64,000 nucleotides of DNA from Lachnospiraceae bacterium (GCA_017938315.1 JAGBBV010000020.1:1-64000), one strand, 5' to 3'. Shown: positions 44,311-54,576, counted from the stretch's first letter. Program-made: numbers and translations. The notes: generated by a model from the sequence alone, not told the origin.

Positions 44311-46497
44311 ATGAGCGGCAACAAAAAAAGTAAAACAGATGCGGTTGCATACGGAGAAATCTTTAAGCCTATCCGTAATGTTAAGGTGATTAAGAAAGAC
44401 GGCAGTTTAGAACTGTTTAATGTACAGAAAGTAATTGATGCAGTTGGCAAGAGTGCATACCGTGCACTTACCAAATTCACAGACGAAGAGAAAAAGCATA
44501 TTTGTCAATTTGTAGTTGATAAGGTAAACGAATTAGGGCAGGATCAGATTCCTATTCCTATTATGCATAATATTGTTGAAAGTGCATTGGAAGATGTAAA
44601 ACCCATTGTAGCAAAAAGCTACCGTGATTACCGTAACTATAAACAGGATTTTGTCCGTATGATGGATGATGTTTATAAAAAGAGCCAGTCCATTATGTAT
44701 GTCGGCGATAAAGAAAATGCCAATACAGACAGTGCACTTGTTTCTACGAAGAGAAGCCTTATTTTTAATCAATTTAACAAAGAACTGTATCAAAAATTCT
44801 TTATGACCACTGAAGAAATTCAGGCGTGCCGTGACGGATATATTTATGTTCATGATATGTCTGCAAGACGTGATACTATGAACTGTTGCCTTTTTAATGT
44901 ATCAAATGTTTTGTCCGGTGGTTTTGAGATGGGAAATATTTGGTATAATGAACCAAAGTCGTTAGATGTCGCATTTGATGTTATCGGTGATATTGTGCTT
45001 AGTGCGGCGAGTCAGCAGTATGGCGGTTTTACAGTTCCGGAAGTAGATAAAATATTAGAGCCTTATGCGGAAAAAACATATCAAAAGAGTTTGAAAAAAT
45101 ATGCCCGTCTTGGCATTGATGCAGAAACTGCAGAAGCAGAGGCTTATGCGGATGTAAAAAGAGAATTCGAACAGGGATTCCAAGGATGGGAATATAAATT
45201 TAATACAGTCGCTTCAAGCCGTGGAGATTATCCTTTTATTACGGTTACAGCCGGCATCGGAACAGGACGTTTTGCCCGTCTGGCAACCATATCATTACTT
45301 AATGTGCGTAGAAGAGGACAGGGAAAGAAAGAATGCAAGAAGCCGGTATTATTCCCTAAAATTGTGTTCTTATATGACGAAAATCTACATGGAGAAGGCA
45401 AGGAACTTGAAGATGTATTTGAAGCAGGGGTAAAATGTTCTGCAAAGACCATGTATCCGGATTGGCTCTCACTTACAGGCAAAGGTTATATTGCAAGCAT
45501 GTACAAACAGTACGGAAAAGTTATTTCACCCATGGGATGCAGAGCCTTCTTATCACCTTGGTATGAGCGAGGCGGTATGTACCCGGCGGATGAAAAGGAT
45601 TCCCCTATTTTTGTGGGTCGTTTTAATATTGGTGCAGTTTCATTGCATTTACCTATGATTCTTGCAAAATCCAGACAGGAAAGCAAAGATTTTTATGAAG
45701 TTCTTGATTACTATTTAAATTTAATCCGTCAGTTGCATATCAGAACTTATGCATATCTGGGTGAAATGCGTGCATCCACAAATCCTCTTGCATATTGTGA
45801 AGGAGGTTTCCTTGGTGGTAATTTAAAACTTACTGACAAAATTAAGCCTATTTTAAAGTCTGCAACAGCAAGTTTTGGTATTACAGCATTTAATGAACTT
45901 CAGGAACTTTATAATGGCAAATCATTAGTTGAAGATGGACAATTTGCCATTGAAGTATTGGAACATATCAATAAAAAGATTGATGAGTTTAAGAAAGAAG
46001 ACGGAAATCTTTATGCAATTTATGGTACGCCCGCGGAAAGCTTATGTGGACTTCAAGTAAAACAGTTCAGAGCTAAATATGGTATTATTGAAGGCGTATC
46101 TGACAGAGAATACGTGTCAAACAGCTTCCATTGCCATGTATCTGAAGATATTACACCTATTGAAAAGCAGAATTTGGAATACCGTTTCTGGGAACTTTCC
46201 AATGGTGGAAAAATCCAGTATGTGAAATACCCGATTGATTATAATACAGATGCGATTAAAATACTTATCAGAAGAGCTATGGAAATGGGATTTTATGAAG
46301 GTGTAAATCTTTCCCTTGCATACTGTGATGATTGTGGCCATCAGGAACTGGAAATGGACATTTGTCCTAAATGCGGTAGTAAGAATCTTACAAAGATTGA
46401 CCGTATGAATGGATATCTTTCTTACTCAAGAGTTCATGGGGATACCAGACTTAATGAAGCAAAAATGGCAGAAATTGCAGAAAGGAAGAGTATGTAA
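44311..46497 (+). CDS. nrdD: Anaerobic ribonucleoside-triphosphate reductase
   Basis: NrdD reduces ribonucleoside triphosphates to deoxy forms with a glycyl radical, without oxygen. The 728-residue protein has an N-terminal ATP-cone (about 27-120), the ten-stranded barrel, a C-terminal zinc site (CDDCGHQE ... CPKCGS) and the radical glycine G701 in RMNGYL. The activase nrdG follows after three bases. ATG 44311 follows CGGAGGAAA. It marks the host as an anaerobe or facultative anaerobe. Confidence 0.96.
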   Translation: MSGNKKSKTDAVAYGEIFKPIRNVKVIKKDGSLELFNVQKVIDAVGKSAYRALTKFTDEEKKHICQFVVDKVNELGQDQIPIPIMHNIVESALEDVKPIVAKSYRDYRNYKQDFVRMMDDVYKKSQSIMYVGDKENANTDSALVSTKRSLIFNQFNKELYQKFFMTTEEIQACRDGYIYVHDMSARRDTMNCCLFNVSNVLSGGFEMGNIWYNEPKSLDVAFDVIGDIVLSAASQQYGGFTVPEVDKILEPYAEKTYQKSLKKYARLGIDAETAEAEAYADVKREFEQGFQGWEYKFNTVASSRGDYPFITVTAGIGTGRFARLATISLLNVRRRGQGKKECKKPVLFPKIVFLYDENLHGEGKELEDVFEAGVKCSAKTMYPDWLSLTGKGYIASMYKQYGKVISPMGCRAFLSPWYERGGMYPADEKDSPIFVGRFNIGAVSLHLPMILAKSRQESKDFYEVLDYYLNLIRQLHIRTYAYLGEMRASTNPLAYCEGGFLGGNLKLTDKIKPILKSATASFGITAFNELQELYNGKSLVEDGQFAIEVLEHINKKIDEFKKEDGNLYAIYGTPAESLCGLQVKQFRAKYGIIEGVSDREYVSNSFHCHVSEDITPIEKQNLEYRFWELSNGGKIQYVKYPIDYNTDAIKILIRRAMEMGFYEGVNLSLAYCDDCGHQELEMDICPKCGSKNLTKIDRMNGYLSYSRVHGDTRLNEAKMAEIAERKSM

Positions 46498-46500
46498 GGC

Positions 46501-47010
46501 ATGCGGTACCATAATATAACTAAAGATGATATGTTAAATGGTGACGGACTTCGTGTTGTTCTATGGGTTGCAGGATGTACACACTGTTGTAAGGAGTGCC
46601 AAAATCCCATTACATGGGATCCCAATGGCGGACTTCCCTTTGATGATGCAGCTAAGCAAGAAATTTTTGAACAACTTGATAAACCATATATTTCCGGGAT
46701 TACGTTTTCGGGAGGAGATCCACTTCATTCAGCAAACCGTTTGGAAGTAAGAAATTTAATGGCGGAAATAAAAGAAAAATATCCAAATAAAACGATTTGG
46801 ATGTATACCGGTGATTCATGGGAAAATATTATGCACTATGCAATTATGCAATATGTGGATGTCCTTGTAGATGGCGAATTCCAAATTGATAAGAAGGATG
46901 TGAAACTTCTGTGGAAAGGAAGCAGTAACCAAAGAGTTATTGATGTGCAAAAAAGTTTGGCACAAACCGATCCGTTGATTCCCGTATTACATTGCGGAGA
47001 CTACGCATAG
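46501..47010 (+). CDS. nrdG: Anaerobic ribonucleotide reductase activating protein
   Basis: NrdG is the radical SAM activase that installs the glycyl radical in NrdD. The 169-residue protein has the iron-sulfur CxxxCxxC motif as C26-THC-C30-KE-C33 and the TFSGGDPL motif. It is three bases after nrdD. dut follows, so the unit is nrdD-nrdG-dut. Confidence 0.95.
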   Translation: MRYHNITKDDMLNGDGLRVVLWVAGCTHCCKECQNPITWDPNGGLPFDDAAKQEIFEQLDKPYISGITFSGGDPLHSANRLEVRNLMAEIKEKYPNKTIWMYTGDSWENIMHYAIMQYVDVLVDGEFQIDKKDVKLLWKGSSNQRVIDVQKSLAQTDPLIPVLHCGDYA

Positions 47011-47024
47011 AAAGGCATAAGTTT

Positions 47025-47459
47025 ATGGAAACGATCAGAATTAAATATTTTACGGACAAAATTGATAAATTAACTTACATAGACGGTAAATCTGACTGGA
47101 TTGATCTTCGTGCGGCAGAGAGTATAGACTTGAAAAAAGGTGAGTTTAAGTTAATTCCGCTGGGAGTGGCAATGCAGCTTCCAAAAGGGTATGAAGCACA
47201 TATAGTACCCAGAAGTTCTACATTTAAAAATTTTGGGATTATTCAGACAAATCATCAGGGAGTTGTAGATTGTTCTTATTGTGGAGACAATGATCAGTGG
47301 TTTATGCCGGTATACGCGGTAAGAGATACCCATATTGAATGTAATGACAGAATTTGTCAGTTCCGTATTATGGAAAATCAGCCGAAGATTCAATTTGATG
47401 AAGTGACTGTTCTCACAGGAACGGATAGAGGCGGTTTTGGAAGTACCGGTAAACAATAA
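47025..47459 (+). CDS. dut: dUTP diphosphatase (dUTPase-like)
   Basis: The 144-residue protein has the trimeric dUTPase motifs: [12 protein letters not shown] (motif II-like), [12 protein letters not shown] (motif III), RICQFRI (motif IV) and the C-terminal RGGFGSTGK (motif V). It hydrolyses dUTP to dUMP and so limits uracil in DNA and supplies thymidylate synthesis. The ATG at 47025 follows AAAGG. Some motif residues differ from the consensus (GVVDCSYCG instead of GVIDSGYRG). Confidence 0.85.
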   Translation: METIRIKYFTDKIDKLTYIDGKSDWIDLRAAESIDLKKGEFKLIPLGVAMQLPKGYEAHIVPRSSTFKNFGIIQTNHQGVVDCSYCGDNDQWFMPVYAVRDTHIECNDRICQFRIMENQPKIQFDEVTVLTGTDRGGFGSTGKQ

Positions 47460-47463
47460 TTGA

Positions 47464-47494
47464 TGTATAAAATAACTTCTTTTGCCACATAATG
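47464..47494 (+). promoter_or_regulatory. Candidate sigma-G-type promoter upstream of the spoVAF-like gene
   Basis: TGTATA (47464-47469), an 18-base spacer and CATAATG (47488-47494) approximate the sigma-G pattern (TGAATA/CATACTA). The -10 lies in an inverted repeat CACATAAT/ATTATGTG (47486-47493, 47506-47513). Confidence 0.45.
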
Positions 47495-47531
47495 GTATCG
47501 AAAGTATTATGTGAGCAGAAGGAGTTTTTTT

Positions 47532-48980
47532 ATGGATATTAACGGTATCAAAACTGACGGAAGATATACGGATATCATGAGTGCATCTTTGGAAGAAAAT
47601 ATGAAGTATTTAAATCAAAGACTTGCGGTAGATAAAAACTTTGATTTGGTATATCGCGTTATTAAAGTGGGGGAAAGAAATGCATGTATTTATTTCATTG
47701 ATGGCTTTTGCAAAGATGAATTAATGCAGAAGATGCTACAGTATTTTATGAGTCTTACAGAGCAGGAGCTGCCCGAAAATGCACATGAAATGTCAAAGAA
47801 ATGTATGCCCTATGTGGAAGTGGACTTGCAGGATAACTGGGAGCAAATTGTATATTTTATTATGTCAGGTGTGTTTGCACTTTTTATTGACGGATATGAC
47901 AGATGCCTGTTAATTGATTCCAGGACATATCCGGCCAGAAGTGTTTCTGAGCCGGAGAAAGATAAGGCGCTTAGAGGATCCAAGGATGGCTTTGTAGAAA
48001 CCGTTGTATTTAACACAGCGCTTATACGAAGAAGAATCAGAAGTACGCACCTTAGGATGGAAATGTTTCATGCGGGAAATAGTTCCCAGACAGATATTGT
48101 CCTTTGTTATATGGATAACAGAGTTGATCATGAATACTTAGAAAAAATAAAACAACGAATAAAAAATATTCAAGTAGATGCACTTACCATGAACCAGGAG
48201 AGCCTGGCAGAATGTTTGTATAAAAAGAAGTGGTATAATCCGTTCCCTAAGTTTAAATTTACGGAAAGACCTGATACAGCGGCAGCGCAGGTACTGGAAG
48301 GGGATGTTGTAATATTGGTTGATAATTCACCTTCTGCAATGATTACACCAACTTCCATATTTGATATCATAGAGGAGGCGGACGATTACTACTTTCCTCC
48401 TATTACAGGTACTTATTTGCGCCTGTCCAGAATGTTAATTGCGATTATGACATACTTTCTTACGCCGACATTTTTGCTTCTCATGCAAAATCCCCAGTGG
48501 ATACCGGCTGGATTTGAGTTTATTGCTATAAAGGAGCCGTCTAATGTCCCCATTATATGGCAGTTTTTGTTATTAGAGCTTGCGATAGACGGACTTAGGC
48601 TTGCGGCTGTAAATACACCGAATATGCTTAGTACACCGCTTAGTATTATGGCGGCACTTGTACTTGGAGAGTTTTCGGTTAACAGCGGATGGTTTAACTC
48701 GGAAGTTATGTTATATATGGCTTTTGTAGCGCTTGCCAGTTATACACAAGCCAATTATGAACTTGGATATGCCATTAAATTTATGAGAATTTTAAATTTG
48801 ATTTTAACAGCAATTTTCGGTGTGTACGGATATGTTGCAGCATTAATTATTTTAGTTGTATCAGTACTATCCAATAAAACTGTATCAGGGAAAAGTTATG
48901 TTTATCCTCTTTTTCCTCTAAATATAAAGCAACTGTCAAAACGTTTCTTCAGACACAGACTTCCGGGTGCAAGGGAGTAG
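47532..48980 (+). CDS. SpoVAF/GerA-family spore membrane protein
   Basis: The 482-residue protein has a soluble N-terminal half and a C-terminal half with about five membrane segments starting near residue 290. The segment EEADDYYFPPITGTYLRLSR is typical of the GerA/SpoVAF family, and overall length fits SpoVAF (about 490). Members act in spore germination and dipicolinate-channel function. No other spoVA gene is near. The ATG at 47532 follows AGAAGGAG; the frame extends to a GTG at 47511 without such support. Confidence 0.85.
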   Translation: MDINGIKTDGRYTDIMSASLEENMKYLNQRLAVDKNFDLVYRVIKVGERNACIYFIDGFCKDELMQKMLQYFMSLTEQELPENAHEMSKKCMPYVEVDLQDNWEQIVYFIMSGVFALFIDGYDRCLLIDSRTYPARSVSEPEKDKALRGSKDGFVETVVFNTALIRRRIRSTHLRMEMFHAGNSSQTDIVLCYMDNRVDHEYLEKIKQRIKNIQVDALTMNQESLAECLYKKKWYNPFPKFKFTERPDTAAAQVLEGDVVILVDNSPSAMITPTSIFDIIEEADDYYFPPITGTYLRLSRMLIAIMTYFLTPTFLLLMQNPQWIPAGFEFIAIKEPSNVPIIWQFLLLELAIDGLRLAAVNTPNMLSTPLSIMAALVLGEFSVNSGWFNSEVMLYMAFVALASYTQANYELGYAIKFMRILNLILTAIFGVYGYVAALIILVVSVLSNKTVSGKSYVYPLFPLNIKQLSKRFFRHRLPGARE

Positions 48981-49007
48981 TGTTTTCGCTATTAATATAA
49001 AAATGCT

Positions 49008-49036
49008 TTGACATAGTATTGAAAACGAGATAAAAT
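49008..49036 (+). promoter_or_regulatory. degV promoter
   Basis: TTGACA (49008-49013), 17 bases, TAAAAT (49031-49036); the gene has its own strong promoter. Confidence 0.75.
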
Positions 49037-49071
49037 TGTATGAGATACTAAAACAAATGGAGAAAAAGAAA

Positions 49072-49929
49072 ATGAAGAAAATAGTTTTAATGGCTGAAAC
49101 CGGTTCTGATATTAGTCCGGAACTTGCAAAAAAGTATGAAATTGAAATAGTTCCCATGCATGTATCTTTTGATACGGAAACCTTAGATGATACAACATTT
49201 CCGGTGCAAAAGATAGTAGATTTTTATAAAGAAACAGGAAAACTTCCTAAAACAAGTGGTAGTACACCGGAGGATTTTCTGACTAAATTTGATGAGGTTC
49301 ATGAAAAATATCCGGATTCGCATATTTTATATTTAGCATATTCTGCAGTAACTACCTGTTCCTATCAAAGTGCAAATATAGCCGCTGAAGGCCGGGATTA
49401 TATTACCGCGGTGGACACAAAACAGGTTTCTGTTGGACAAGCAAATATTGTTTGTAAAATGGCAGAAATTTTAAATGAAAACCCGGATATGGATATAGAG
49501 GAAGCAGTACAAAACGCAAATGAACTGATAGAACGTGCCAATATGTGTTTTACTCCGGCTAATTTGGAATTTCTTCGTGCCGGAGGCCGTGTGAGCAATG
49601 TTGCATATCTTGGTGCGAGCATACTTGGACTACATCCATGTATTGAAATATTAGACGGCAAATTGATGGCCACTAAAAAGTTCCGTGGAAAAATGAAAAA
49701 AGTTGCAGCCCAGTTAATAAATGAATATGCAACTAAATATAATCTTGACCGTAATGAAAAATTATGGATTGTATACACAATTGGTTTGTCTGAAGAAGTA
49801 AAAGAAATCATAATGCAGACAGCAAAAGAATGTGGATTTGATAGTACAGAATGGATTCAAGCTGCCGGTGTAATAACAACACACGGTGGTCCTGCTGCCT
49901 TTGGCATAGCAGGTTTTTCTGCAAAATAA
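49072..49929 (+). CDS. DegV family fatty-acid-binding protein
   Basis: The 285-residue protein has the DegV/FakB features: the N-terminal TGSDIS, the KTSGSTPEDF segment with the phospho-/fatty acid contacts, and GRVSNVAYLGASILGLHP. FakB proteins deliver exogenous fatty acids to FakA kinase. The ATG at 49072 (MKKIVLM) is the first codon matching the family and follows GGAG. A bidirectional terminator follows. Confidence 0.88.
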   Translation: MKKIVLMAETGSDISPELAKKYEIEIVPMHVSFDTETLDDTTFPVQKIVDFYKETGKLPKTSGSTPEDFLTKFDEVHEKYPDSHILYLAYSAVTTCSYQSANIAAEGRDYITAVDTKQVSVGQANIVCKMAEILNENPDMDIEEAVQNANELIERANMCFTPANLEFLRAGGRVSNVAYLGASILGLHPCIEILDGKLMATKKFRGKMKKVAAQLINEYATKYNLDRNEKLWIVYTIGLSEEVKEIIMQTAKECGFDSTEWIQAAGVITTHGGPAAFGIAGFSAK

Positions 49930-49949
49930 AAAGACGTAAGAAATAATAG

Positions 49950-49982
49950 AAAAGCAGTTACGCAATGGTAACTGCTTTTTTC
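49950..49982. terminator. Bidirectional terminator between degV and potD
   Basis: AAAAGCAGTTAC (49950-49961) and GTAACTGCTTTT (49968-49979) form a perfect 12-bp stem with A and T tracts on both sides, serving the converging genes. Confidence 0.88.
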
Positions 49983-49984
49983 AT

Positions 49985-51043
49985 TTATTCGGATTTAACT
50001 TCTTTCCATAAGTTGTTATACAATTCATCGCCTTCCACTCCGAGATAGTGGAAAGTTTCGAGGTTACTATACTGTGTTAAATCAGGAAAAGCAATAGAAG
50101 AGTTTTTTATGTCTTCATCTTCAATTAATTCCCGTGCTGCATCATTAGGTGTTGAATATGTAATATAGTCAAAATTCATTAAAGCGATATCTTCTCTACA
50201 CATATAGTTAATAAAGATTTCAGCGTTTTCTTTGTTGGGGGCATTCTTGGGAATTACCCATGAATCAATCCATACATTGGTACCTTCTTTGGGAATTACG
50301 TACTCTAAATCGGGATTCTCGCGTTGGGTATAGATAGCTTCTCCGGAATAGATAACACCGATTGCAGCTTCGTTTCCAATCATTTTATCTCTAACCTGAT
50401 CAACAACATATGCCTGTACAAGAGGTTTTTGCTCAATCAATGCATTTTTAGCAACTTCCAGCTCTGCCTCATCAAGGGTATTCATGGAATAGCCGTTTAA
50501 TTTAAGCGGAACCATAAAGGCATCTCTTACAGAATCCTGCATTAAAATATTATCTGCATATTTTTCATCCCAAAGAACAGCCCAGCTGTCAATTGGTTCA
50601 TCAACCATTGTTTTGTTATAAAGAATACCTACAGTACCAAAGCAGTAAGGAACGGAATACTTGTTTTCAGGATCAAATTCTTTGGAACTGTCAAAGTACT
50701 GTTGACCGATATTTTTAATATTGGGAATATTATCGAAATTAATTTCGGCAAGTAAATCATTATCAATCATTTTTTGAATCATATAATCGGAAGGACAGAT
50801 AACATCATAAGCTGTAGCTCCGGCTTCAACCTTGGGATACATGATTTCATTTGTTTCATATTCATCGTAAACAACTTTAATCCCTGTTTCTTCTTCAAAC
50901 ATGGTAAGAACTTCGGGGTCGATGTATTCACCCCAGTTGTAAACAATGACTTCGCCTTTTTCATTTGCACTGTTGCCACATCCGGTAAGAGAAAGTGACA
51001 GCACTGCAGTGAGTGCAAGTAAAATACTCATAAATTTTTTCAT
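49985..51043 (-). CDS. potD: Spermidine/putrescine ABC transporter substrate-binding lipoprotein
   Basis: The 352-residue protein has a lipoprotein signal with lipobox LTGC (C22), then a periplasmic-binding-protein domain resembling PotD/PotF (VIVYNWGEYIDPEVL, AYDVICPSDYMI, IDSWVIPKNAPN). It binds polyamines outside the cell and hands them to PotB/PotC. The start at 51043 follows AAGGGAG; a TTG at 51061 lies before that site. It is last in the XRE-potABC-D operon. Confidence 0.93.
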   Translation of the reverse strand: MKKFMSILLALTAVLSLSLTGCGNSANEKGEVIVYNWGEYIDPEVLTMFEEETGIKVVYDEYETNEIMYPKVEAGATAYDVICPSDYMIQKMIDNDLLAEINFDNIPNIKNIGQQYFDSSKEFDPENKYSVPYCFGTVGILYNKTMVDEPIDSWAVLWDEKYADNILMQDSVRDAFMVPLKLNGYSMNTLDEAELEVAKNALIEQKPLVQAYVVDQVRDKMIGNEAAIGVIYSGEAIYTQRENPDLEYVIPKEGTNVWIDSWVIPKNAPNKENAEIFINYMCREDIALMNFDYITYSTPNDAARELIEDEDIKNSSIAFPDLTQYSNLETFHYLGVEGDELYNNLWKEVKSE

Positions 51044-51087
51044 ATTTAGAACTCCCTTCAAAATAAATGATTTATATAAAGAGAAGA

Positions 51088-51885
51088 CTAATGCTTCTCG
51101 GATTTTAACTGTTTTGTGGTTTTTTCATCCGGATTTTTATTAACGAGAAGTAATAAAATCAGAACCGTAATGAAAATTAAAGTAGATAGTGCATACATTT
51201 CAGGTTTGATTCCTTTTTTTACTTCTGTATATATTTTGGTTGATAAAGTATCTACACCGGCACCTTTAGTAAAGTGTGTAATAATAAAATCATCCAAAGA
51301 CATGGTAAACGCCATTAAAAAACCGGAAAGGACACCCGGAAGAATATCAGGAAAGACTACTTTGAAAAATCCATATACCGGTCCGGCACCAAGATCCAGT
51401 GCCGCTTCATAAGTGTGTGGATTTAATTGTTTCATTCTTGGCATAACACTTAATATCACATACGGGATGCAAAACGTAATGTGAGAGAGGAGTATGGTTC
51501 CCATACCAAACCGTAATCCCATACTGATAAACAAAAGCATCAGAGAAATGCCGGTTACAATATCAGCATTTAACATCGGAATATTAGTAATTCCGATTAC
51601 GAGAGCTCTTGTACGTTTCTTTAAATTCATAATAGATATACAAGCAATCGTACCAATAATAGTTGCGGTAACAGAAGCAATGAATGCAATCAGTAATGTA
51701 TTAAAAAGCGCCTGCATGATGGCATCATTTTTAAAAAGTTCTACATACCATTTAACAGTAAAACCGCCCCATTTTGCCCTGGTTCTGCTTGCATTAAAGG
51801 AAAGTACAATCAAAGTAAAAATGGGAGCATATAAAAATATAAAAATAAGAATAATATATATTTTTTTTGCAGCATTTTTTATCAT
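51088..51885 (-). CDS. potC: Spermidine/putrescine ABC transporter permease PotC
   Basis: The 265-residue membrane protein has six predicted membrane segments and the permease EAA-type motif AALDLGAGPVYGFFKVVFPDI. It forms the channel with PotB. The start overlaps the potB stop by four bases and is preceded by GGGAGGG. Confidence 0.93.
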   Translation of the reverse strand: MIKNAAKKIYIILIFIFLYAPIFTLIVLSFNASRTRAKWGGFTVKWYVELFKNDAIMQALFNTLLIAFIASVTATIIGTIACISIMNLKKRTRALVIGITNIPMLNADIVTGISLMLLFISMGLRFGMGTILLSHITFCIPYVILSVMPRMKQLNPHTYEAALDLGAGPVYGFFKVVFPDILPGVLSGFLMAFTMSLDDFIITHFTKGAGVDTLSTKIYTEVKKGIKPEMYALSTLIFITVLILLLLVNKNPDEKTTKQLKSEKH

Positions 51886-52697
51886 AAGACAGAACCCTCC
51901 CCATCTTTATCAAAGATTGTAGAAATAACCATGTTTATGATAATAAAAATCATTAGCACGATAGATAATCCGCTGCCCAAATGCCAGTTGCTGGCCTGTG
52001 TAAATTCCTCTTCAACAACATTGCCAATTAAAAGTATTTTGCTGCCACCTAATAATTTACTAATGACAAAAGTAGTAAGGGCAGGAATAAACACCATTGT
52101 AATGCCGCTGATGATACCCGGGACAGTCAGCGGAAGAGTGATTTTTGTGAATACTTGCAGACCATTTGCACCAAGGTCTTGTGCTGCATTGATTACATTG
52201 CCATCAATTTTTGTGAGAGAATTATAAATAGGTAATACCATAAAAGGTAAAAAATTATATACCATACCAAAAATGATGGCATAAGGTGTATTAATAATAT
52301 TTAAAGTTGGTAAATGCAAAAATGTAAGAATATTATTAATGACACCGGTTTTTTCGAGTAAAGTTTGCCATGCAAGGGTACGAAGCAAAAAATTCATCCA
52401 CATAGGTAAAATAAAAATAAGGACAATAAAACTGTGCTGGTTAATGTTCATACTACATAAGATCATGGCAAGCGGATATGCCAGTAAAAGGCAGATAACT
52501 GTTGCAATCAACGAAAGCAATAAAGCGAGGAAAAGTGCTTTTGAATGTTCCGGTGATGTGATTGCCGATATGTTTTCAAAAGTAAAAGCGCCACTTTTGT
52601 CAGTCAGACCATAGTAAAATACCATGCCGAGAGGCACAAGTATAAACATGACTGACCATATAAAATAAGGTGTGCCCAGCATTTTTTTCTTATTCAT
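51882..52697 (-). CDS. potB: Spermidine/putrescine ABC transporter permease PotB
   Basis: The 271-residue membrane protein has about six membrane segments and the EAA-type motif [21 protein letters not shown]. Its ATG overlaps the potA stop by eight bases and follows GAGGAGG, so the operon is tightly coupled. Confidence 0.93.
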   Translation of the reverse strand: MNKKKMLGTPYFIWSVMFILVPLGMVFYYGLTDKSGAFTFENISAITSPEHSKALFLALLLSLIATVICLLLAYPLAMILCSMNINQHSFIVLIFILPMWMNFLLRTLAWQTLLEKTGVINNILTFLHLPTLNIINTPYAIIFGMVYNFLPFMVLPIYNSLTKIDGNVINAAQDLGANGLQVFTKITLPLTVPGIISGITMVFIPALTTFVISKLLGGSKILLIGNVVEEEFTQASNWHLGSGLSIVLMIFIIINMVISTIFDKDGEGSVL

Positions 52698-53763
52698 CGA
52701 TTTTTACGGCCTCCTCATCCTCAGAAGCGGGTTTATTCATAATTTGGATATTAAATGGATCTACATCGATACCGACTTCGGTTCCCACAGGGAACATGCC
52801 GGTAGAATGGACAAGCCATTCATAACCGTTTGCAGTAACTTCCATTTCATAATGTACGCCTTTAAAGATAAGATGTGTTACAACACCTTTGATTCTTCCG
52901 GTAGCGGGAGAAGAAAGAATAACATCCTCCGGACGGATAACAACATCAACAGGTTTATTGCAACCGAAGCCGGTGTCTACACAAGGGAATTTTGTCCCTA
53001 ATATTTCAACCAACTTGTCCTCAATCATGGTAGCACTAATAATATTACTGTCACCAATAAAATCTGCAACAAAAGCATTTTCGGGCTCATTATAGATACT
53101 CTCGGGTGTTCCAATTTGCTGAATATATCCCTGATTCATAACAACAATGGTATCTGACATGGTAAGGGCTTCTTCCTGATCATGTGTTACATAAATAAAT
53201 GTAATACCCAGCTCATTTTTTAAGCGAATCAGTTCATATTGCATGTCCTGACGAAGTTTTAAATCCAAAGCCCCTAATGGTTCGTCAAGAAGAAGAACCT
53301 TGGGCTCATTCACGATAGCTCTTGCGATAGCGATACGCTGCTGTTGTCCGCCACTTAAAGAATCGGGCATTCTGTTCTCATAGCCATCCAAATTAACTAG
53401 TTTTAATGCATATTTGATTTTATCATCAATATATGATTTGGTTTTATTCTTGATTTTTAGGCCAAATGCAATATTTTCGGCAATGGTCATATGTGTAAAA
53501 AGTGCATATTTTTGAAATACGGTATTTAACTGTCTTTTATTGGGAGGCAGCTTGGTAATATCTGTATCATCAAAGATGACTTTTCCGCTATCCGGAGTTT
53601 CAAAACCACCTAAAATACGCAACGTAGTAGTTTTTCCACAACCGCTTGGACCAAGTAAAGTTAAGAATTCGTTTTCCCTGATATAGAGATTTAAATCGTC
53701 CAAAATCATTTGGCCGTCAAAGGATTTGCTAATGTTTTGTAAATCAATTAATTTCTTATTCAT
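52690..53763 (-). CDS. potA: Spermidine/putrescine ABC transporter ATPase PotA
   Basis: The 357-residue protein has Walker A GPSGCGKT, the LSGGQQQR signature, Walker [13 protein letters not shown], an H-loop THDQEEA, and a C-terminal TOBE domain (about 270-345). It powers import through PotBC. GGAGG precedes the ATG; the regulator gene lies 40 bases upstream. Confidence 0.95.
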   Translation of the reverse strand: MNKKLIDLQNISKSFDGQMILDDLNLYIRENEFLTLLGPSGCGKTTTLRILGGFETPDSGKVIFDDTDITKLPPNKRQLNTVFQKYALFTHMTIAENIAFGLKIKNKTKSYIDDKIKYALKLVNLDGYENRMPDSLSGGQQQRIAIARAIVNEPKVLLLDEPLGALDLKLRQDMQYELIRLKNELGITFIYVTHDQEEALTMSDTIVVMNQGYIQQIGTPESIYNEPENAFVADFIGDSNIISATMIEDKLVEILGTKFPCVDTGFGCNKPVDVVIRPEDVILSSPATGRIKGVVTHLIFKGVHYEMEVTANGYEWLVHSTGMFPVGTEVGIDVDPFNIQIMNKPASEDEEAVKIDE

Positions 53764-53803
53764 GGAAAACCTCCTGTATATTGGTATGTTATCAAAAAAG
53801 TGA

Positions 53804-54343
53804 TTAAAAACTGGGAGGAGTACTTACCCAAATAAGTATAGCTCCTGTTTTGGGATTGGCTTTTATGTAATGTGTAGTATTAGGCGTAAAATAAAAGGAT
53901 TCGCCTTTTTTTACCTTAATGGTTCTTTTGCCTAATATTAATTGAATACTGCCGGATAGTATATATCCGAATTCTTCACCTTCATGTGGATTATCGGGAT
54001 AAGTAGAGCCGCCCGGGGCCAAGGTAAGACGGATAGGTTCCATCATATTTTTTTGGGCATTTGGAATAATCCATTCAACCTTGTTTTTTAATTCTTCATC
54101 AATTTTCTCAAAGTAATCATTTTCTTTGAAAGAGATTTGCTCGTCAGGAGAGTCATTAAAAAAATCTTTTAAATCGGTTCCCAAACATTGTAATATATCA
54201 ATCAAAGTAGCGATAGACGGAGAAGTCAAATCCCGTTCTAATTGAGAAATGAACCCTTTTGAAAGTTCACATCTGTCTGCGAGTTCTTCTTGTGTAAGTC
54301 CTTTTTGTATTCGTAATTCTTTAATTTTATTTCCTATTTTCAT
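53804..54343 (-). CDS. XRE-cupin transcriptional regulator of the pot operon
   Basis: The 179-residue protein has an N-terminal XRE helix-turn-helix (about 5-60, [19 protein letters not shown], quoted as [10 protein letters not shown] and [10 protein letters not shown]) and a C-terminal cupin domain (about 105-175). This PuuR-like build is typical of polyamine-responsive repressors. It is first gene of the operon ahead of potA, so it probably controls its own transcript. Confidence 0.9.
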   Translation of the reverse strand: MKIGNKIKELRIQKGLTQEELADRCELSKGFISQLERDLTSPSIATLIDILQCLGTDLKDFFNDSPDEQISFKENDYFEKIDEELKNKVEWIIPNAQKNMMEPIRLTLAPGGSTYPDNPHEGEEFGYILSGSIQLILGKRTIKVKKGESFYFTPNTTHYIKANPKTGAILIWVSTPPSF

Positions 54344-54384
54344 TTATATTCCCTTCTTTTATGTGCACCTCCGAAACGAAGGTA

Positions 54385-54405
54385 TAATAAACTAAAAGTT
54401 TACTA
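54385..54405 (-). promoter_or_regulatory. Candidate operator of the XRE-pot operon
   Basis: A near-perfect 21-bp palindrome: TAATAAACT (54385-54393), AAA, AGTTTACTA (54397-54405). It sits downstream of the predicted start of transcription; further GTTTA/TAAAC half-sites lie close by. This is where an autoregulator would bind. Confidence 0.5.
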
Positions 54406-54428
54406 ACACTAAACACACGCTGATATTC

Positions 54429-54456
54429 ATTATACAATATAGTGGATGAATGTCAA
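54429..54456 (-). promoter_or_regulatory. Promoter of the XRE-pot operon
   Basis: On the minus strand: a perfect TTGACA (54456-54451), a 16-base spacer and perfect TATAAT (54434-54429). A very strong core promoter. Confidence 0.8.
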
Positions 54457-54547
54457 TTGGTTTTATGATAAGAAAATAAAAAAAATGATTGATGTAAAGA
54501 AAATATTAAGGAAATGTGAAAATGTTATCAAGAAATTGCATATTTTA

Positions 54548-54576
54548 TTGAAATAAATGAATAAGAAATTTATGGT
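54548..54576 (+). promoter_or_regulatory. Possible promoter of the 32-residue membrane protein
   Basis: TTGAAA (54548-54553), 17 bases, TATGGT (54571-54576). The -10 is weak. Confidence 0.35.

Noticed and set aside
54485-54556. A 23-codon frame starting ATGATTGATGTAAAG
   Set aside because: There is no ribosome binding site and its composition is that of the surrounding AT-rich intergenic DNA.
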